NCBI GenBank assembly: GCA_038030265.1
Contig: CM075937.1
Location: 43,752,198-43,816,197 of the forward strand
DNA from: Corythucha ciliata
Lineage: Eukaryota; Arthropoda; Insecta; Hemiptera; Tingidae
Reading direction: 5' to 3'
Length of the DNA stretch: 64,000 nucleotides
Of the stretch, positions 23,440 to 36,300 are shown piece after piece; positions within the stretch are counted from its first letter, which is position 1, and every line of letters begins with the position of its first letter. The notes below the pieces were generated by a model. That model worked only from the letters and a program-made list of their open reading frames with translations, had not been told where the DNA came from and made no database searches. Both the position numbers and the translations under genes were made by a program.

Positions 23440-23960
23440 TCGAGGATTCCAGCGCCAGAACACACTACATTTCACGGGTTTGCCCCTTAGCGGTCTCGGC
23501 TACACCAAAAACGATTTTGGTGAATCTGTAGGCTTCTCCGAAACCAATATTTATCGGTATTGACTCTTTGAAAATCAAAATCCGCATGGTGGCATCTTTT
23601 TAAGAACGACATATTACAAGCCATATTTCCCCGACTTTTCCCATATAAAACCTTGATTTCGAGGGTTTGGCTCTTTAAGGCACGACATTTCGCGCATTCC
23701 GCACCCAAAATCCAAAATTTTGCTGTTCAAGAAATACTAAATTCACGTTATTCAAGAATACCACCACCACGTGGCAAGCTTCGTACCGATATCCAAAAAC
23801 GAGGAACTCCCTCGTGACAGTCTGTGCGCGTGTCCGGTAAACTTTTGCTTGGCTTTCGGTACGAAAGCGAAAGAATCCGCGAAATGTCGCCCCTTAAAGA
23901 GCCAAAGTGCATCCTGTTCTTGACGCACAAGTCCCTTGTAGCACTGAATTTTTTTCCTAC
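23440..23960 (+). repeat. Family B tandem array
   Basis: Imperfect units including TTTCGAGGATTCC, TTTCACGGGTTTGCCCCTTA and CCAAAAACGATTTTGG. Strongly diverged. Confidence 0.55.
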
Positions 23961-24114
23961 CCTGAACATATTTCCAAGCTGACTTACGTTATTCAGTCAC
24001 AAATTTACCAGTTTTGCACAACGAAGAAACCAGATCCGTATCCTCATCCTAAACAGTATCTTGTGACTTCGTCGCTTCGTGTGAGCGATGACAGCTCACG
24101 GGGGGTAGCCGGTA

Positions 24115-24471
24115 AGATGGATATAATGAATAAATCTGTCGCCGGTATTTTAATTAATAAACTAATTAGACTGATATTATCCGGACGACGATGGAAAGGA
24201 ATAGCCCAACACGATTCGATTTTCGAGAAAAAATGGCTCCCCGCGGGATTTGAACCCGCAATCTCTGGATTACCAGTCCAGCACGCTGCCATTTGCGCCA
24301 CGGAGACGCCTATGGGAGTCGTACTCCGAGGGATAAGCTAAGCCAAACCCCACCCAGGTCCATTGTTTCTCGAAACTCTAGGCGCTTCTCCTGATCGGTA
24401 AACCACGCCGAATTGTATCTTATCTAGATGTTGTTAGATGGATATAATGAATAAATCTGTCGCCGGTATTT
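24115..24471. repeat. 36-bp exact direct repeats flanking a tRNA-bearing segment
   Basis: AGATGGATATAATGAATAAA... is identical at 24115-24150 and 24436-24471. The 285 bp between them hold the tRNA-like gene. The repeat could be a target-site duplication, a template-switch product, or the mark of a tandem duplication. Confidence 0.85.
24235..24307 (-). tRNA. tRNA-Thr-like gene, anticodon GGT
   Basis: The reverse strand folds as a cloverleaf without an intron. The D stem is GCGC/GCGT, the anticodon stem CTGGA/TCCAG closes the 7-base loop CTGGTAA (anticodon GGT, Thr), and the T stem GCGGG/CCCGC closes TTCAAAT. The A box (TGGCGCAAATGG) and B box (GGTTCAAATCC) are intact. A T6 terminator follows the 3' end (TTTTTT on the minus strand, about 24228-24233). 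The acceptor stem GTCTCCG/GGGGAGC has about two mismatches and two wobble pairs, and GGT is an unusual Thr anticodon for an animal nuclear gene, where AGT is usual. This may therefore be a tRNA pseudogene or the head of a tRNA-derived SINE. It could still be transcribed by Pol III. Confidence 0.7.
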
Positions 24472-26060
24472 GCACTTTCGCAAATTTTCGCTCATTCGAA
24501 ACTAAATTTGGTGTATTCATCTCGTTCATATACCAATTTCGGGTTTTCGCTCATTCACAAACCAAATTTCGTGGCTTTTACTCATTCACAAACCAATTTT
24601 ACGGACTTTCACTCTTTCAGAACCTAATTTCTTGGACTAGCTTCCTTTAAAACCGAGTTTCGGGGATTTCCCTCTTTTCAAAAACCAAATTTCTAGGCTT
24701 TTCCTCTTCACATAACCCGTTTCGCCGGTTTGGTTAATCAAAAAAATAATTTCGCAACAAAAAAAGATCGAAAAAAACAACGAATTTCGTAATCTTGATT
24801 TAATCAATTAACATTTTTGCTGGAGATTTTCACTCTTCCACGAACAAACGTTTCAAATAAACGTTTCACCTTAAAGACCAAATTCCACTAATTTTTTTTT
24901 ATTTCGTACACCAATTTTGCTGATTTTATCGCTTTTAAATCCCAAATTACGTGGGGTTTGCTCTTCAAACACCGAATTTCACGAACTTTCGCTGGTTCAA
25001 AACCCAATTTCGTGGACTTCGCTCCTATAAACGCCGTTTTGGTGGAAAAATCGGTGAAAAAATAATGACGAAAAAATAATTTTTTTTTAGGCTTTTCAAT
25101 TCACAATTTTGCCGTGGAGTTTTCATAACCGATGTTTCAAATTTGACACCTTCAAAAGACCAATTTTCTCGAAGTTTTGTAAATCACCCACCCCACCCCC
25201 ACCCCATTTTCACTAATTTTCACGCGTTTTAGATATTACTGAAATCAGTTTCGCAGGTTTTGATAATTCAGAAAACGAATTTGGCTCTTTTAAAATCCAA
25301 ATTTCCGATTTTGGATTATTCCAAAACTAAATTTCGACAATTTGGGTATTATAAACCCAAATTTTGTGGATTTCGTTTCTTTCAAAGCCTAATTTTGTGG
25401 ATGTGGCTTGTTTCAACAACAATTTCTCAGATTTTCGTTATTTTACTCATCAAATTTCGTGGGTTTGGCTCTTTTCGGAGTCCACAGTTGCACGGCTTTG
25501 ACCTATTAGAAAAGCTAACACCAAAAACACAAATTTCGTGATTTTGGCCGCTTAATGAACCCAAATTTTACTTGGGATTTTCGCTCTCTCATAGCCGATA
25601 TCGCGGATTTTGCTTCTTCAAAACCTAATTTCACGGATTTTAGCTACTTCAACCCCTAATTTCGCGCATTTTTATTCTTACAACAAACAAATTCCGTATG
25701 CTTACGGCGTTTTCCATTTACATAAAATTCCACTCTTGAGCCGAGCATTTCCACCCGTCGTCTCCGTTATCATATGATATAATTCAGAGCAGACGGGTGG
25801 AAATGCTCGCCTTCAGAGCAGAATTTTATGGAAGTAGAAAACGCTATTAGTTTTTTTCTAATATCAGTTTCTCAAATTTCGCTAGTTCAAAAAACAAATG
25901 AGGCTCTTTCAAAAAGCAAATTCATCTTCATTTTGGCTCTCACAAAGTTTCGCGAGCTTTCGCTCTTTCGCCGATTTGGCTCATTCAAAAGCCATAATTT
26001 AATAGTTTTGGCTCTTTGAAACCTCAGTTTCATAGCTTTCGTTCTTTCAAAACTTATTTC
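24472..26060 (+). repeat. Family B tandem array, largest copy
   Basis: About 1.5 kb of imperfect 30-33 bp units: AAATTTCGTGGATTTGGCTC then TTTCAAAACC. The array is interrupted by a MITE at 25707-25845. Open frames in this stretch (for example 25260-25541) are translations of repeat units. Confidence 0.8.
25707..25845. mobile_element. Palindromic MITE inside the family B array
   Basis: GCGTTTTCCATTTACATAAA... at 25707 pairs with the complement of the sequence ending AGAAAACGC at 25845. Both arms contain CGAGCATTTCCACCCGTC. About 139 bp, noncoding. Confidence 0.75.
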
Positions 26061-29000
26061 CTACCTGAAACGCGGACCTCTTCTTTAACATCAAACTGAT
26101 CTACGATTAGCATTTATTAACTTGTATTTATGCGTCCTACTTTTGTGTCCTACTTTCCATCCAAAGCGTCCTACTATTGTCCGACTTTCCGTACCAGGCG
26201 TTTTCGGAAACCACTTTTACATCTTGGTCACCCTAGGTTCCGCTGTAACTTAAAAAATTCTAGTACCTGCCTTGCTGTTTCGCGAAAATAAAGACAAGAA
26301 AATTGCAATTTTGTGGATTTTTGACTCTGAGGTTGGGTTTATAGTAACATGTAACATAAATCTCGTATAACTTCACATTACTGTTAGCAAAAAGTCCCAT
26401 TGTAAGTATACTGATCCAAGCTTTATCCGAAGAATAAAAGCATTGATATAAAAGCACCCTGAGTGTAGCAATTTTGTTGTTTATTGACTGAATAATATGA
26501 CTTACGGAGTTATGGCTTCGTGGGCGTTTATGGTCAGTCATGGGGGGGGGAGCGAGTTTCGAAGCGACTTTGCCAGTGCAATTTTTCAAAAGTCCACAAT
26601 CCACAAACTATAAAGTCATGCCGTCCTTCCTAAAGAAGGAGCTCTGGTCACCGTACTCCACGCACGGTGTCATGAGCCGACCGAGCGAATAGTCTATTAC
26701 AACAAAAAAAAGGTTTGGTGCCTTAAGGCGGACCTTAAGGCGGGAAGGGGTCGAGGAAACCCGCCTGAAACCCCCCTTAAAAACGGGACGGGAAGTCGTT
26801 CGACACCCTCAAAAGTTGAGGTTTGGCAAAAGCTGACCAACGCCTTTTTTTTCCAACTGTTGGCAACTTGGCGTCCACTATCCGACAAGAACGTTAGTCA
26901 CGGTATTCCAAGTGTTTGAAGCGTGAACTGTTCGACGGCACGAGAAGTAGATAACGCATTCTGAAATAGCAGTCTGTGAACATCTAACTAGAGAGCATGG
27001 AACAGCTAGAGTGCTATTCCCTCTCAGCTCAACATCGTTATCGACTTATCACGTCGTCGAACAGTTGACACGACAAGCACTTACAATATGTCGTACGTCA
27101 ACAGTTCGACCAAAATTCTTATTAGAAAGCCCAGACCTTAATCGGAAGAACTAAACTACCAAGACCGAGAAAGAACCAACTTCGCAGAAAGAGCCCGTTC
27201 GAACCGCTTGAAAAATCCATGCAACTGGACGAAAATCATCGATGATTCGCCACATCAGACTTTGTCCAAACCTAAACTCATGTCAACTGATTGACAGCGG
27301 TGTCGAACAGTTGAAAGCCGCCACCTTAAAAACTGATTTCGCGTGTGTTCGTATCCTTCAATTAACTCAATTTCACGAGATGAATTCGTGTAAGCGATTT
27401 CTGAGCGAAATTGTGGGTAAACATGAGATAGAGTGTTATGAAGAAACGTCCGTTCTCTTGTTATAATATGCACATAAATGTTAGCAGTTATAGACCGTGG
27501 CGTTGAAAATTCATCAGCAGAATCAGGTTGGTTGCGAGAAATGACAATGCACGTTTCTTAAGTGAAAATAATTTCTTAGGGCGTGGTCCTTGTGAATTTT
27601 TTGGTAGAAAATTAGCCAATTTATCCCTGATAATCAGCCTTGGTTTCATAGCAATTTTGATTTTAGCTTAAATGGGATTATTTGAGTTTCCTGTGGAGAT
27701 GAAATGTATTTGGTTTACACTTTTGTAAGAGAATCGACTCTTGTACGCGGCTAATCTCCGTTTTTCCGCCTGGGGCACGTATATGCCCCATAGCAACCCT
27801 TCGGTTGCGCCCGTGCTGTCTAGTACATGAACGCCCTTAAAAAGCCTCGTTTTAAGCCGCGTTTGAAAAAGCACGCGCTCTTCACTCTCATGTAAAACGC
27901 CTGTTAAAGCTGTCGGTTTGAATCCTCTTACGCCTTTCGCATACAACCCAAAAAGCGCGCGTTTCTATAAGGCTTCCAACCTTCTTCTTTATTCCCTCAC
28001 TCCCAGTATGCTTAATAAGATGCTACGAATAAAAGACGGAAGTTCCAGGCCTTTAATGTCGGTCATTAGCTTTACCTTAATTAGTCTACCGTCATCAATC
28101 ATTTTATGCATCGCATGCAGAGAAAGGTGGTCTTCTTAATGCGAGCGATAATTTCAAACGCCTTCCCTCCTTCGGGCAGCGTGACACGAAGAATTTTCGA
28201 AAGGAGTGTTAAAAAAAAAGCTATTCCCCCTTCACCTCTTTATCAAAACTAAAAAGAATAAAGTATAGTTTTTTGGAGGGTATATCTCTTTAAATTTAAA
28301 GACATTTTTAGGTTTATATCCTTTACGAGCGTGAAGTATTTGTTTTCCGAATACGTGTCTCCACAAAATTTCGGAATTTTAATTGTCAACAGCCGTAAAT
28401 CGCCTTTTTCAGTACGCCCTGTAATGCAAATGTGGAACGCACGTATAAGTTTACGAAGTTATGCGATTTTAATCATCTTATCACACGTTCCACTCCCTGC
28501 TGTTTTCCTTTTACTGTTAATTTCCGCTATCACTAAGAGTTGCTTGTAATTTATGTGAAACGACTGTTTGGGAATATGATTTTCATCGAATAGCGATTTT
28601 AAATAAAATAACTATTAAAAGTAACTGTCTGTATGTAGGCGTGGGGCAGTTGCTGTAACTCCAGGAAGATTTTTCTTTTACACGTTTCCAGCTGTTATCC
28701 GATATAAGCAGTAATTTCATGTTTTATCTTATTCTGTCAAACAACGCTGCTGGAGCGAAAAATGCAATGATTATGCTTCAAATTTGTGATAAACCAATCA
28801 GCCACGCACATCTATATAACGTCTTTCCTGCAATACAATTTCAAAAGTTCACCGATGGAAACCCACAATTTCTCTTCAAGCATGCATTTTTATTTTTTTT
28901 TACATTTCTCTTTCGATCAAAGTAGTATTGACCCCTTCTCTACCTTGATCTATGGAGTTTTGACCTTCCCGCGAACGACAACCAAAAAAAAGTTGCGTAA

Positions 29001-29550
29001 AAATCTCTCTACTCGCCTGCACGCCAACCATCAACGGGGCTCGACTTTCACAGTCTTCAGAACTGGATATAGCAAACGATGATAACAAAGGGTCGGGGGG
29101 GGAGAGGTGCTGTAACAACCAGAAACGTATTTTTCCCGTTAATGTTTGTTTTCTGGTAAGCTTTAAGCGGGAGTTTAAAAATTCCAGTAATCATGTACAA
29201 GTCGCTTCGGGGTATTTGTGTGTCTATTTATTGTTGACTGTACAGACGCCCTCGCATTTTCAGTCGCGGTAAATTAAAAATATTATTCGCGAACGTTGTT
29301 GCATAAGTGATACATATTTTTCGTTGTCCCCCTCATTGAAATGATGGGCTTTAAATACAACGGAGAAAAAATAGACATAAATATCGTTGTAGCTGGATAG
29401 AAGGAAAAGGCGGGGAAAAATAATAATAATAAAAAAACTTCCGACGCTTTTACTTTCTAAATTACTACCATCCGGATATTTCTTACGTAAAATTATAACG
29501 TTAAAATCGTATTTTAAGTATCGGGAGCAACTCGTCTTTCTTCTCTTCAA
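26060..29550. other. Intron sequence, mostly unique; no gene recognised
   Basis: A G9 run lies at 26542-26550. Short open frames at 27242-27466 (+) and 27668-27946 (-) do not resemble known proteins and lack supporting splice or start context. This is one of the longer stretches with few tandem arrays. Confidence 0.45.
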
Positions 29551-29835
29551 AAGAAAGTATTGTCAAGGACTTTAATTTATGACGACTTGCAGTGCGGTTG
29601 CGGCCCTTTTTACAACAACTTGTTGGTAACTGTATCACCGGCGTCTCCGAGTTCATCACCAACCACCAGTAGTGCAGAGCTGCAGAGGACCCCTAAAACT
29701 GACTATTGTGTCACCCCTCACTGTCTCACTCGAGGGTGTTTTCAAAAATTAAAACTAGAACTGTATAATAGGACAGTTTTGGGGTTGAGCTACGACCACA
29801 TACGGGGGGGGGGGGTAGAATTAGGGTAATAATAA

Positions 29836-30000
29836 CACACTAGACTCCCAAACGCCAGCTCTTTCCCGTGACTGTCGAGAGAGTCGCTAGAACACGCGGC
29901 TGTTGCGCGACTGGGCGGCTGCTAGTGTGTAGTCAGTCCCCTCAGAGTTCAATAGCAACCAACGACTCTCTGTCGAAGGTCGCGACGACTGTCTAGTGTG
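29836..30000. mobile_element. Short foldback element, CACACTAGAC ends
   Basis: CACACTAGAC at 29836 and GTCTAGTGTG at 29991-30000 are perfect inverted ends. Further in, about 29873-29890 and the complement of 29960-29985 share a GTCGA..GAGAGTCG segment. 165 bp, noncoding, no target duplication seen. Confidence 0.5.
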
Positions 30001-30109
30001 ATGCCTCTTAAGGAGAGTCTGGACCACAGTTGCTAAAAAAAAAAAACTCTGGCCTTCTGGCCTACCCATCGTTCGGGAAACGAGGACCGTCTGGATGCCG
30101 CTGTTTGAG

Positions 30110-30620
30110 TTCTTGATGTCCAAATTTCACGGATTTGACGCTCACAGAACCCAATGCTTGTGGGCTTAACTATAATTCAATAACAAAATGTTGCCTTTGG
30201 CGCATTAAAAAGAGCAATTGACCGGTATGGCTTTTTGTAGAACCAAATTAGGTAAATGTGGCACGTCAGCAACCAACTTTGCGGGGTTGGCATGCCAACA
30301 AAAAAAATCCACGGGGCTTGACCTCTTTTTTCACGCATTAAGGTGAAATTTTCAGCTTGTTGGCTCATTTTCTGAGAAAAATACAAATCCTCCCTCCTTT
30401 TCTTTCTTCCTGCCACTCTCCCTCCCTACATTCCTCCAAAAATCCAAACTTTGTGGATTAGTGACACTCGCGCATCCAAATTTTGAATGGCTGATTTCAT
30501 AAAAAGCAATTTTTTTTGGGTTTGTTGTCCCATTCGAAAATCAAAATTCTCACAGAGTTGACTCAATCAAAAAAGAAATGTCACTGATTTGAGTCTTTCA
30601 AAAAATGAATTTCACTAGGA
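30110..30620 (+). repeat. Family B tandem array
   Basis: Units such as CCAAATTTCACGGATTTGAC and AAACTTTGTGGATTAGTGAC, decayed, period about 31 bp. Confidence 0.6.
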
Positions 30621-30739
30621 TTGCCAACTCGAAATTTGAAGAAATCGGGACAAAAATGTCCAAGTCCAAAACCTGCCGTGACAAAAGGGGGGGGGGGGAA
30701 CGAGACGCTTGACTTCAGGTGCCTTCAAAGAGGGCACTC

Positions 30740-30960
30740 GCGAAGGACTTGCTTGAGTTCGAACAACTCTGACCACAAGACGCTCTAACCACTAAAAGCA
30801 CTGACCATAAAAAGGGTCTAACCACAAACAAAATGAACCACAAAAACTTGAACCCCTAAAAGACTCAAAAGGCTCCAACCACGAAATGCTCAAACCAAAA
30901 AATACTCAAACCACAAAATACTTCACCCAACCACAAAAGCTTTTTCTCCATATATCAACT
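30740..30960 (+). repeat. Family D short-unit array
   Basis: Repeats of AACCACAAAA with CTCTAACCACTAAAAGCACT-like units, period about 15-17 bp. Preceded by G12 at 30687-30698. Confidence 0.7.
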
Positions 30961-31027
30961 TTACCCCGTCTTTTTTTACAACTTTCACTACAAAAGCTTT
31001 GTTTCCATTTTTTTTTTAAATCAATTA

Positions 31028-31283
31028 AGCGCCCCATACACTATGCGATTGCCTGCAAGCCGTCGCCTCAAGAGGCGACCGTCCGGCCAAAATCGACGGG
31101 CAAAATACACTGTCAGTCAACGATCTCATGTCCGATCCTAGCCGGTCCTACGGCCACACACCTTCAGTTTTCACGGACTGCAGGTGGACTGCAGTCCATG
31201 GCCTTCAGATTAAAAATGTGTGGGTAACCCCGATCGACGGCCTCACGATTGCCTTCAGTTAAACTGACAGTGTATGGGGCGCT
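31028..31283. mobile_element. Harbinger-like MITE with TTA target duplication
   Basis: The ends are AGCGCCCCATACACT and its inverted copy AGTGTATGGGGCGCT, flanked on both sides by TTA (31025-31027 and 31284-31286). The 256-bp interior is GC-richer, with internal palindromic pieces (GACTGCAGGTGGACTGCAGTC). A 3-bp TTA/TAA duplication is typical of PIF/Harbinger; the superfamily call is inference from the ends only. Confidence 0.75.
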
Positions 31284-31618
31284 TTAGACTCATTTTTTTT
31301 AGAAATTTAGAGCAGAATCCAGGACAAATCGAGTCCTGGGATATGACCTTTCCCTGGACGCGGGGCAAAATTGACCAAACCGAGACTGCCCCGGGTAACC
31401 CGGGATGGTTGACAACCCTAAATTTCACGGGTTGGGAGGCAATTGCGACGGGGGGGTTATAATTTTAACGAGGCGTTATCTCATTACAATTAAATGGTTG
31501 TCACGTGGATACCACCAGTGTTTCTCCATAACAACACCCCTTCGTACTTGAGCCCCAGAGCTCTTTTGAAGTTCAAATTTCCTGCATTTGGCGCTTATAG
31601 AAAGCAATTCAGTATCTG

Positions 31619-33097
31619 CAGGGTGTTCCAGGAGGAAACGACAATACTTCCACATGTTGTACTACTAAGTAGGGCGAACCAAAATGACTATATGGACATA
31701 GGGTCGGAAACGCTTTGTTTCAGAGTTACAGGGAATTTAGTGTTTTTTAAGCCAAATCACCTCTTTTCCACAAAAGGCGGTCTTAACGGACTAACCGTTC
31801 AACATAGAACAAAATAAACTTCATTTATGAAAAGAGCACAAAATTTAACTTTGGAAAAATCAGGAATAACACATTAAAATCGTCTTTATGTACGTTTAGT
31901 TATTTTTGGAAAAATCGAAAAAGTGTTACGTTGAATTTTCGTGTTTCTTTCAGAGGCGAATTTCACTCAATCTTCAGTTGGTCGGGCATTGACCAATTAT
32001 TGTAAAAACATGCCCATTATGTGAGCTTTCAATTGACGTAAGAAAATTGAAAATCGGTTGAATTTTTACTGAGATATGACACGAAAGGTTCGGAAAAACA
32101 GTGTAAAATCGTCAAAATAAGCCATATTGCAACTGTCAGGTAAAATCCCCAAAAATTGTTTTCGACGTCAAAATAACCCCAAAATTCAAGGAAAAAGTTT
32201 ATTTAAGAAAAATCAATGCACCATGTCCATCATCATCATCATCTCCCACCACTTTCACTATCAAATAATCAATTATTAAACAAATTAACTGGTCTGATTC
32301 CTTCTAGTTTTCGTCTGGTGCTATTTTTCAGACGTTTTTGTATGATAATTGTAGTGATTCACGCGTATGATATGATTTGTACCAGAAAAATAAATTTTGA
32401 ACTAAAATAATCACGGAAGGATACCTGAAAAACTAATTAAACGAGTATTTACTAGTGAAAGTGGTGGGAGATGATGATGATGATGATGGACATGGTGCAT
32501 TGATTTTTCTTAAATAAACTGTTTCTTTGAATTTTGGGGTTATTTTGACGTCGAAAACAATTTTTGGGGATTTTACCTGACAGTTGCAATATGGCTTATT
32601 TTGACGATTTTACACTGTTTTTCCGAACCTTTCGTGTCATATCTCAGTAAAAATTCAACCGATTTTCAATTTTCTTACGTCAATTGAAAGCTCACATAAT
32701 GGGCATGTTTTTACAATAATTGGTCAATGCCCGACCAACTGAAGATTGAGTGAAATTCGCCTCTGAAAGAAACACGAAAATTCAACGTAACACTTTTTCG
32801 ATTTTTCCAAAAATAACTAAACGTACATAAAGACGATTTTAATGTGTTATTCCTGATTTTTCCAAAGTTAAATTTTGTGCTCTTTTCATAAATGAAGTTT
32901 ATTTTGTTCTATGTTGAACGGTTAGTCCGTTAAGACCGCCTTTTGTGGAAAAGAGGTGATTTGGCTTAAAAAACACTAAATTCCCTGTAACTCTGAAACA
33001 AAGCGTTTCCGACCCTATGTCCATATAGTCATTTTGGTTCGCCCTACTTAGTAGTACAACATGTGGAAGTATTGTCGTTTCCTCCTGGAACACCCTG
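31619..33097. mobile_element. 1.48-kb near-perfect palindromic foldback element
   Basis: Arms of 642 bp (31619-32260) and 645 bp (32453-33097) are reverse complements with very few differences: two base changes near 32197-32204 and one extra ATC unit in the right arm are the ones I found. The 192-bp AT-rich loop is unpaired. Ends read CAGGGTGTTCCAGGAGGAAA; TA follows the right end. Both arms carry the same 66-73 codon open frame (RVFQEETTILPHVV...), which may be chance. Low divergence implies recent formation or repair between arms. Confidence 0.9.
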
Positions 33098-33119
33098 TAT
33101 AAGGCAAGAACAGAACGCA

Positions 33120-33300
33120 ATTTCGACGGTTTTGGTGATAAAAAAAAACTAATTTCCCCTCAGACGCTTCGAAAGAAAAACACCCCCCCCCCCCCTACGG
33201 TTTGGCTATTTCAAAAACCAAATTTCGTGGATCTGGCACGTTCGAAACCAATTTCGCTGGGTAGGCTCCCTAAAAACAGCCAACTTTAAGGCTCAACAAC
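33120..33300 (+). repeat. Family B array flanking the large palindrome
   Basis: CCAAATTTCGTGGATCTGGC and similar units continue those left of the palindrome (about 31425-31600), so the palindrome interrupts a B array. Includes C13 at 33183-33195. Confidence 0.6.
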
Positions 33301-36300
33301 AAGGGGGTTTCACGCCCTTAAAATCTTTGGTGTCTTGCAACGGTACCACCAGGTGGTCCTGTATGTACAGGGGACGGACACCTTTTGTTTGGCATTCAAG
33401 TTTTCTCGAACATGATTGGTAGATTCTTGGATGCCACAAAATTATGCTTTGATAGATCGGCGGGTGCGGGATTTCTATGGCAACATTGTGGTATAGGAGT
33501 GGGGGATTTCGACGCAAAAAGTAAACAGAAAGCTCTTAGCAAAAAGTTCATGTTGCCAAGCCTTTTAAAATGTACGCGTGAACTCTGCTTCGCACACTCA
33601 GTTTAATAGCCTCCTCTCTTCGTGTCGTTGAAGTCGATTAAAACCACGTCAACTTTCACGCACTTGTTTCCTCAGTTTTGTACTTCCTTTTTTTCCCTCA
33701 CGCTCTCTCTCTCTTCGACGAACTTCCAACATCCTGGAAACAATCATAATCTCATCATCCGCTTTTATGGCGCCCGTTATAGAGCGGTCTATTAAATCAG
33801 CGTAAAAGTCACTGAATCGAGTGCATTAGATTATGCAACTCCGGTATCCTAAAAAGTAACGTCGGTAAAGGGCGAGTGGGGTGGGGGTATTTCAGTGCAT
33901 TTTGACGTCTCTTAAGGATGTTATTAAGCTTTCATTGCTACACTTTACTCGTATGGGAATATCAGCCTGCCCTTTCTCTCAAATGTGATTTCGTACTTCT
34001 TCCGAAAGGGGGGGGGGGGGGGTACGTGAAATGGCTAGAAGTTGAGGGGTTGGAGAGGGGGGAGAAATAAATAAATCGGCCCTAATTGGAGGCCACTGAT
34101 ATGACTGAAGAAAATAGAATTCATCGAAAAATGTCGTAATTTATCTCCTATTTATCAGTCACTGACTGTACTGCCACTATTCTCGATCAGACTGAAAGAT
34201 TTCGTTGAGTCATTTTAAATGCATTCATCAACGTTTCAGCAACAATGGAAATGGTTGCGTGCGTTACAATTTAACCGGCTGTTAAATTTCATTGCGTTGA
34301 ATGTTAAATTAATAAAGTTACGCAATTAGTGACACAAACGTATAAAAGGCCGCGGAGAGAGGCCTTCTCCCCGAAAAATTTGAAACATTTTTAAATCCCT
34401 CCCCTCTCAACAATTAGTAGTTCCCCTCTTCCCATCCCAACTACCTGGAAAAAAACCTTGAACTCTTTCAAAACGAAATCCATCAGATGACACTTTTGAT
34501 TTCGATATGGTCCTCATCTTGAATTATCAAGTTACGTAACTTTTGTCGAAAAGTAAACACAAAGAGTGACACTTTCTCCTCCAGCAGGGCTAGATGATTT
34601 CAATTCAAGCTGTTCGGTTGAATTAAAAAAAAAAAAAAGTTTAATAGCGGGCGGTTTGAAACGCTTTAATGGACTAAACGATTAAGTACGATTAATTAAT
34701 TTTATAATAGTCGGTGAAATATTTGTACCAACAGTGGCAATTGCGATATAAAGTGCGATCCATCATGATTTAAACCGTTTCGTATAGGCTTGACGGTTTA
34801 TTTCTTGAAAAACATTAAACGAGGCGTAGGGATTTTTAGAGCTGTATTTGTCTTTTCTTTCTTTTTATTTTGGCCTTGAATACATAAAAAAAAAATGTCG
34901 TTTTTACGACTTAACGGGTGAGTGGAAGCTCCAATTTGGAATTTTATTGAACTAATTATTTCTTCCAACTTTGTGAATTATTCGATCGACTTTTCAAAGG
35001 GGGAGTTCGAGGGAATTTTTTATCCTTGAAAGGTGAATATAATTTTACTTTTGTTTCACTTTATTGATTTGAAACTGATAACTTCGATGTTAATTGAAGG
35101 GTCTGTATTATGGAGAGTGAGAGAGTGACACCCAATTTTCTGTGCCCTGCGCCGCACCTCTCTCATTCGACGCATATTAAGGGGCCGTCACACAGGCGTC
35201 GATAGTTTTGACCCATTTTGACGATAAATATCGGTTTCATTGAAGGAGCCTGAATTAGCTTTTTTTTGGATTTAAAGAGAGGGCCTTGGGTTTTCCCCAA
35301 AAACGATTTATTGCGAATGTTATAATTTACTAATTCTAATTTTTCACGGAATCGCAAAATAACATTAAATTTATCCCTTGTGCTTGAGGCTCTATTAACC
35401 GAAGGTCTTCGAGGGGTGGACGGGTGATGTGGTGCTGAGCAGCGTTTGAAAACCTTTTGAGAACCGACATTTTCAACTTAAGAGCGCCTAAAATTTTACA
35501 GGATTGCGCAGGATTTGCAGAGAGTTGCCGCGCCATCGGCCACTGCATCCAAAAACATGAGTGACTTAATTTCCAGTTTATAGTGACGGAATAATCAGTT
35601 GTTTTTTTGTTCATTAATTACAGATTTTAAAGGCAATAAACCGGAATCTTGGGCTTTATCTTCAGTTTAGTGGTCAAAAATATATTCATTTCAGGGCAGA
35701 ATTGTGAAGCTTATTTGCATTCATCAGTGCTCGCATCATTGTGTTGGTGATCCTCGATTTATAAGCTTCAGTTCCTAGCAGTGCTTGCCAGACCCAACTT
35801 CGGAAAAAAACTGTGGAAAGATTACCATAAAAACTGTATAATTCAAAAGAAAATCTGTAGGTTTTAATTTCAATTGTGAAGTACCCCATAATTCCAGTAA
35901 AACTCTGCTAAAATAGGCAAGTCGTGTGCATTTCAACATCCTCAGACTCGACTGAACTGAAGTCGGCTACACAAAAACGCAACACGCGCGAAAGAGCGAC
36001 TGGAAACTTTCTGAAAACTGGAAACCGATGTAGGGGTGACGGGGGTGAACCAACCTGGGACCCCATAAAAAGCTTGAAGATGTCATTTTGAGTATTTTTA
36101 GCTTTCGAATTCGGGTTCAATTCGAGTGTTTTTTGGGGACAATCCGTGTCGCGTTGTTAGCCCAAGTGCTCAAAAGTATAGCCTTGAGCTTTGATGTTGC
36201 GTGCTAAACTTGAAATTTTGGTCCCCTGATGCGGCAAACTGCGATATCTTTGTCGATTAAACTTGACCCGCCTATCATTGAGACGAATAGTTAGTTGTCA

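Noticed and set aside
24044..24301. 85-codon minus-strand open frame across the tRNA-like gene
   Set aside because: It is a translation of the tRNA sequence (the familiar NPEIAGSNPAGS-type artefact).
31619..33097. Repeated 66-73 codon open frame in both arms of the palindrome as a real gene
   Set aside because: It lies in inverted repeat arms, has no family resemblance I can name, and its duplication follows from the palindrome.
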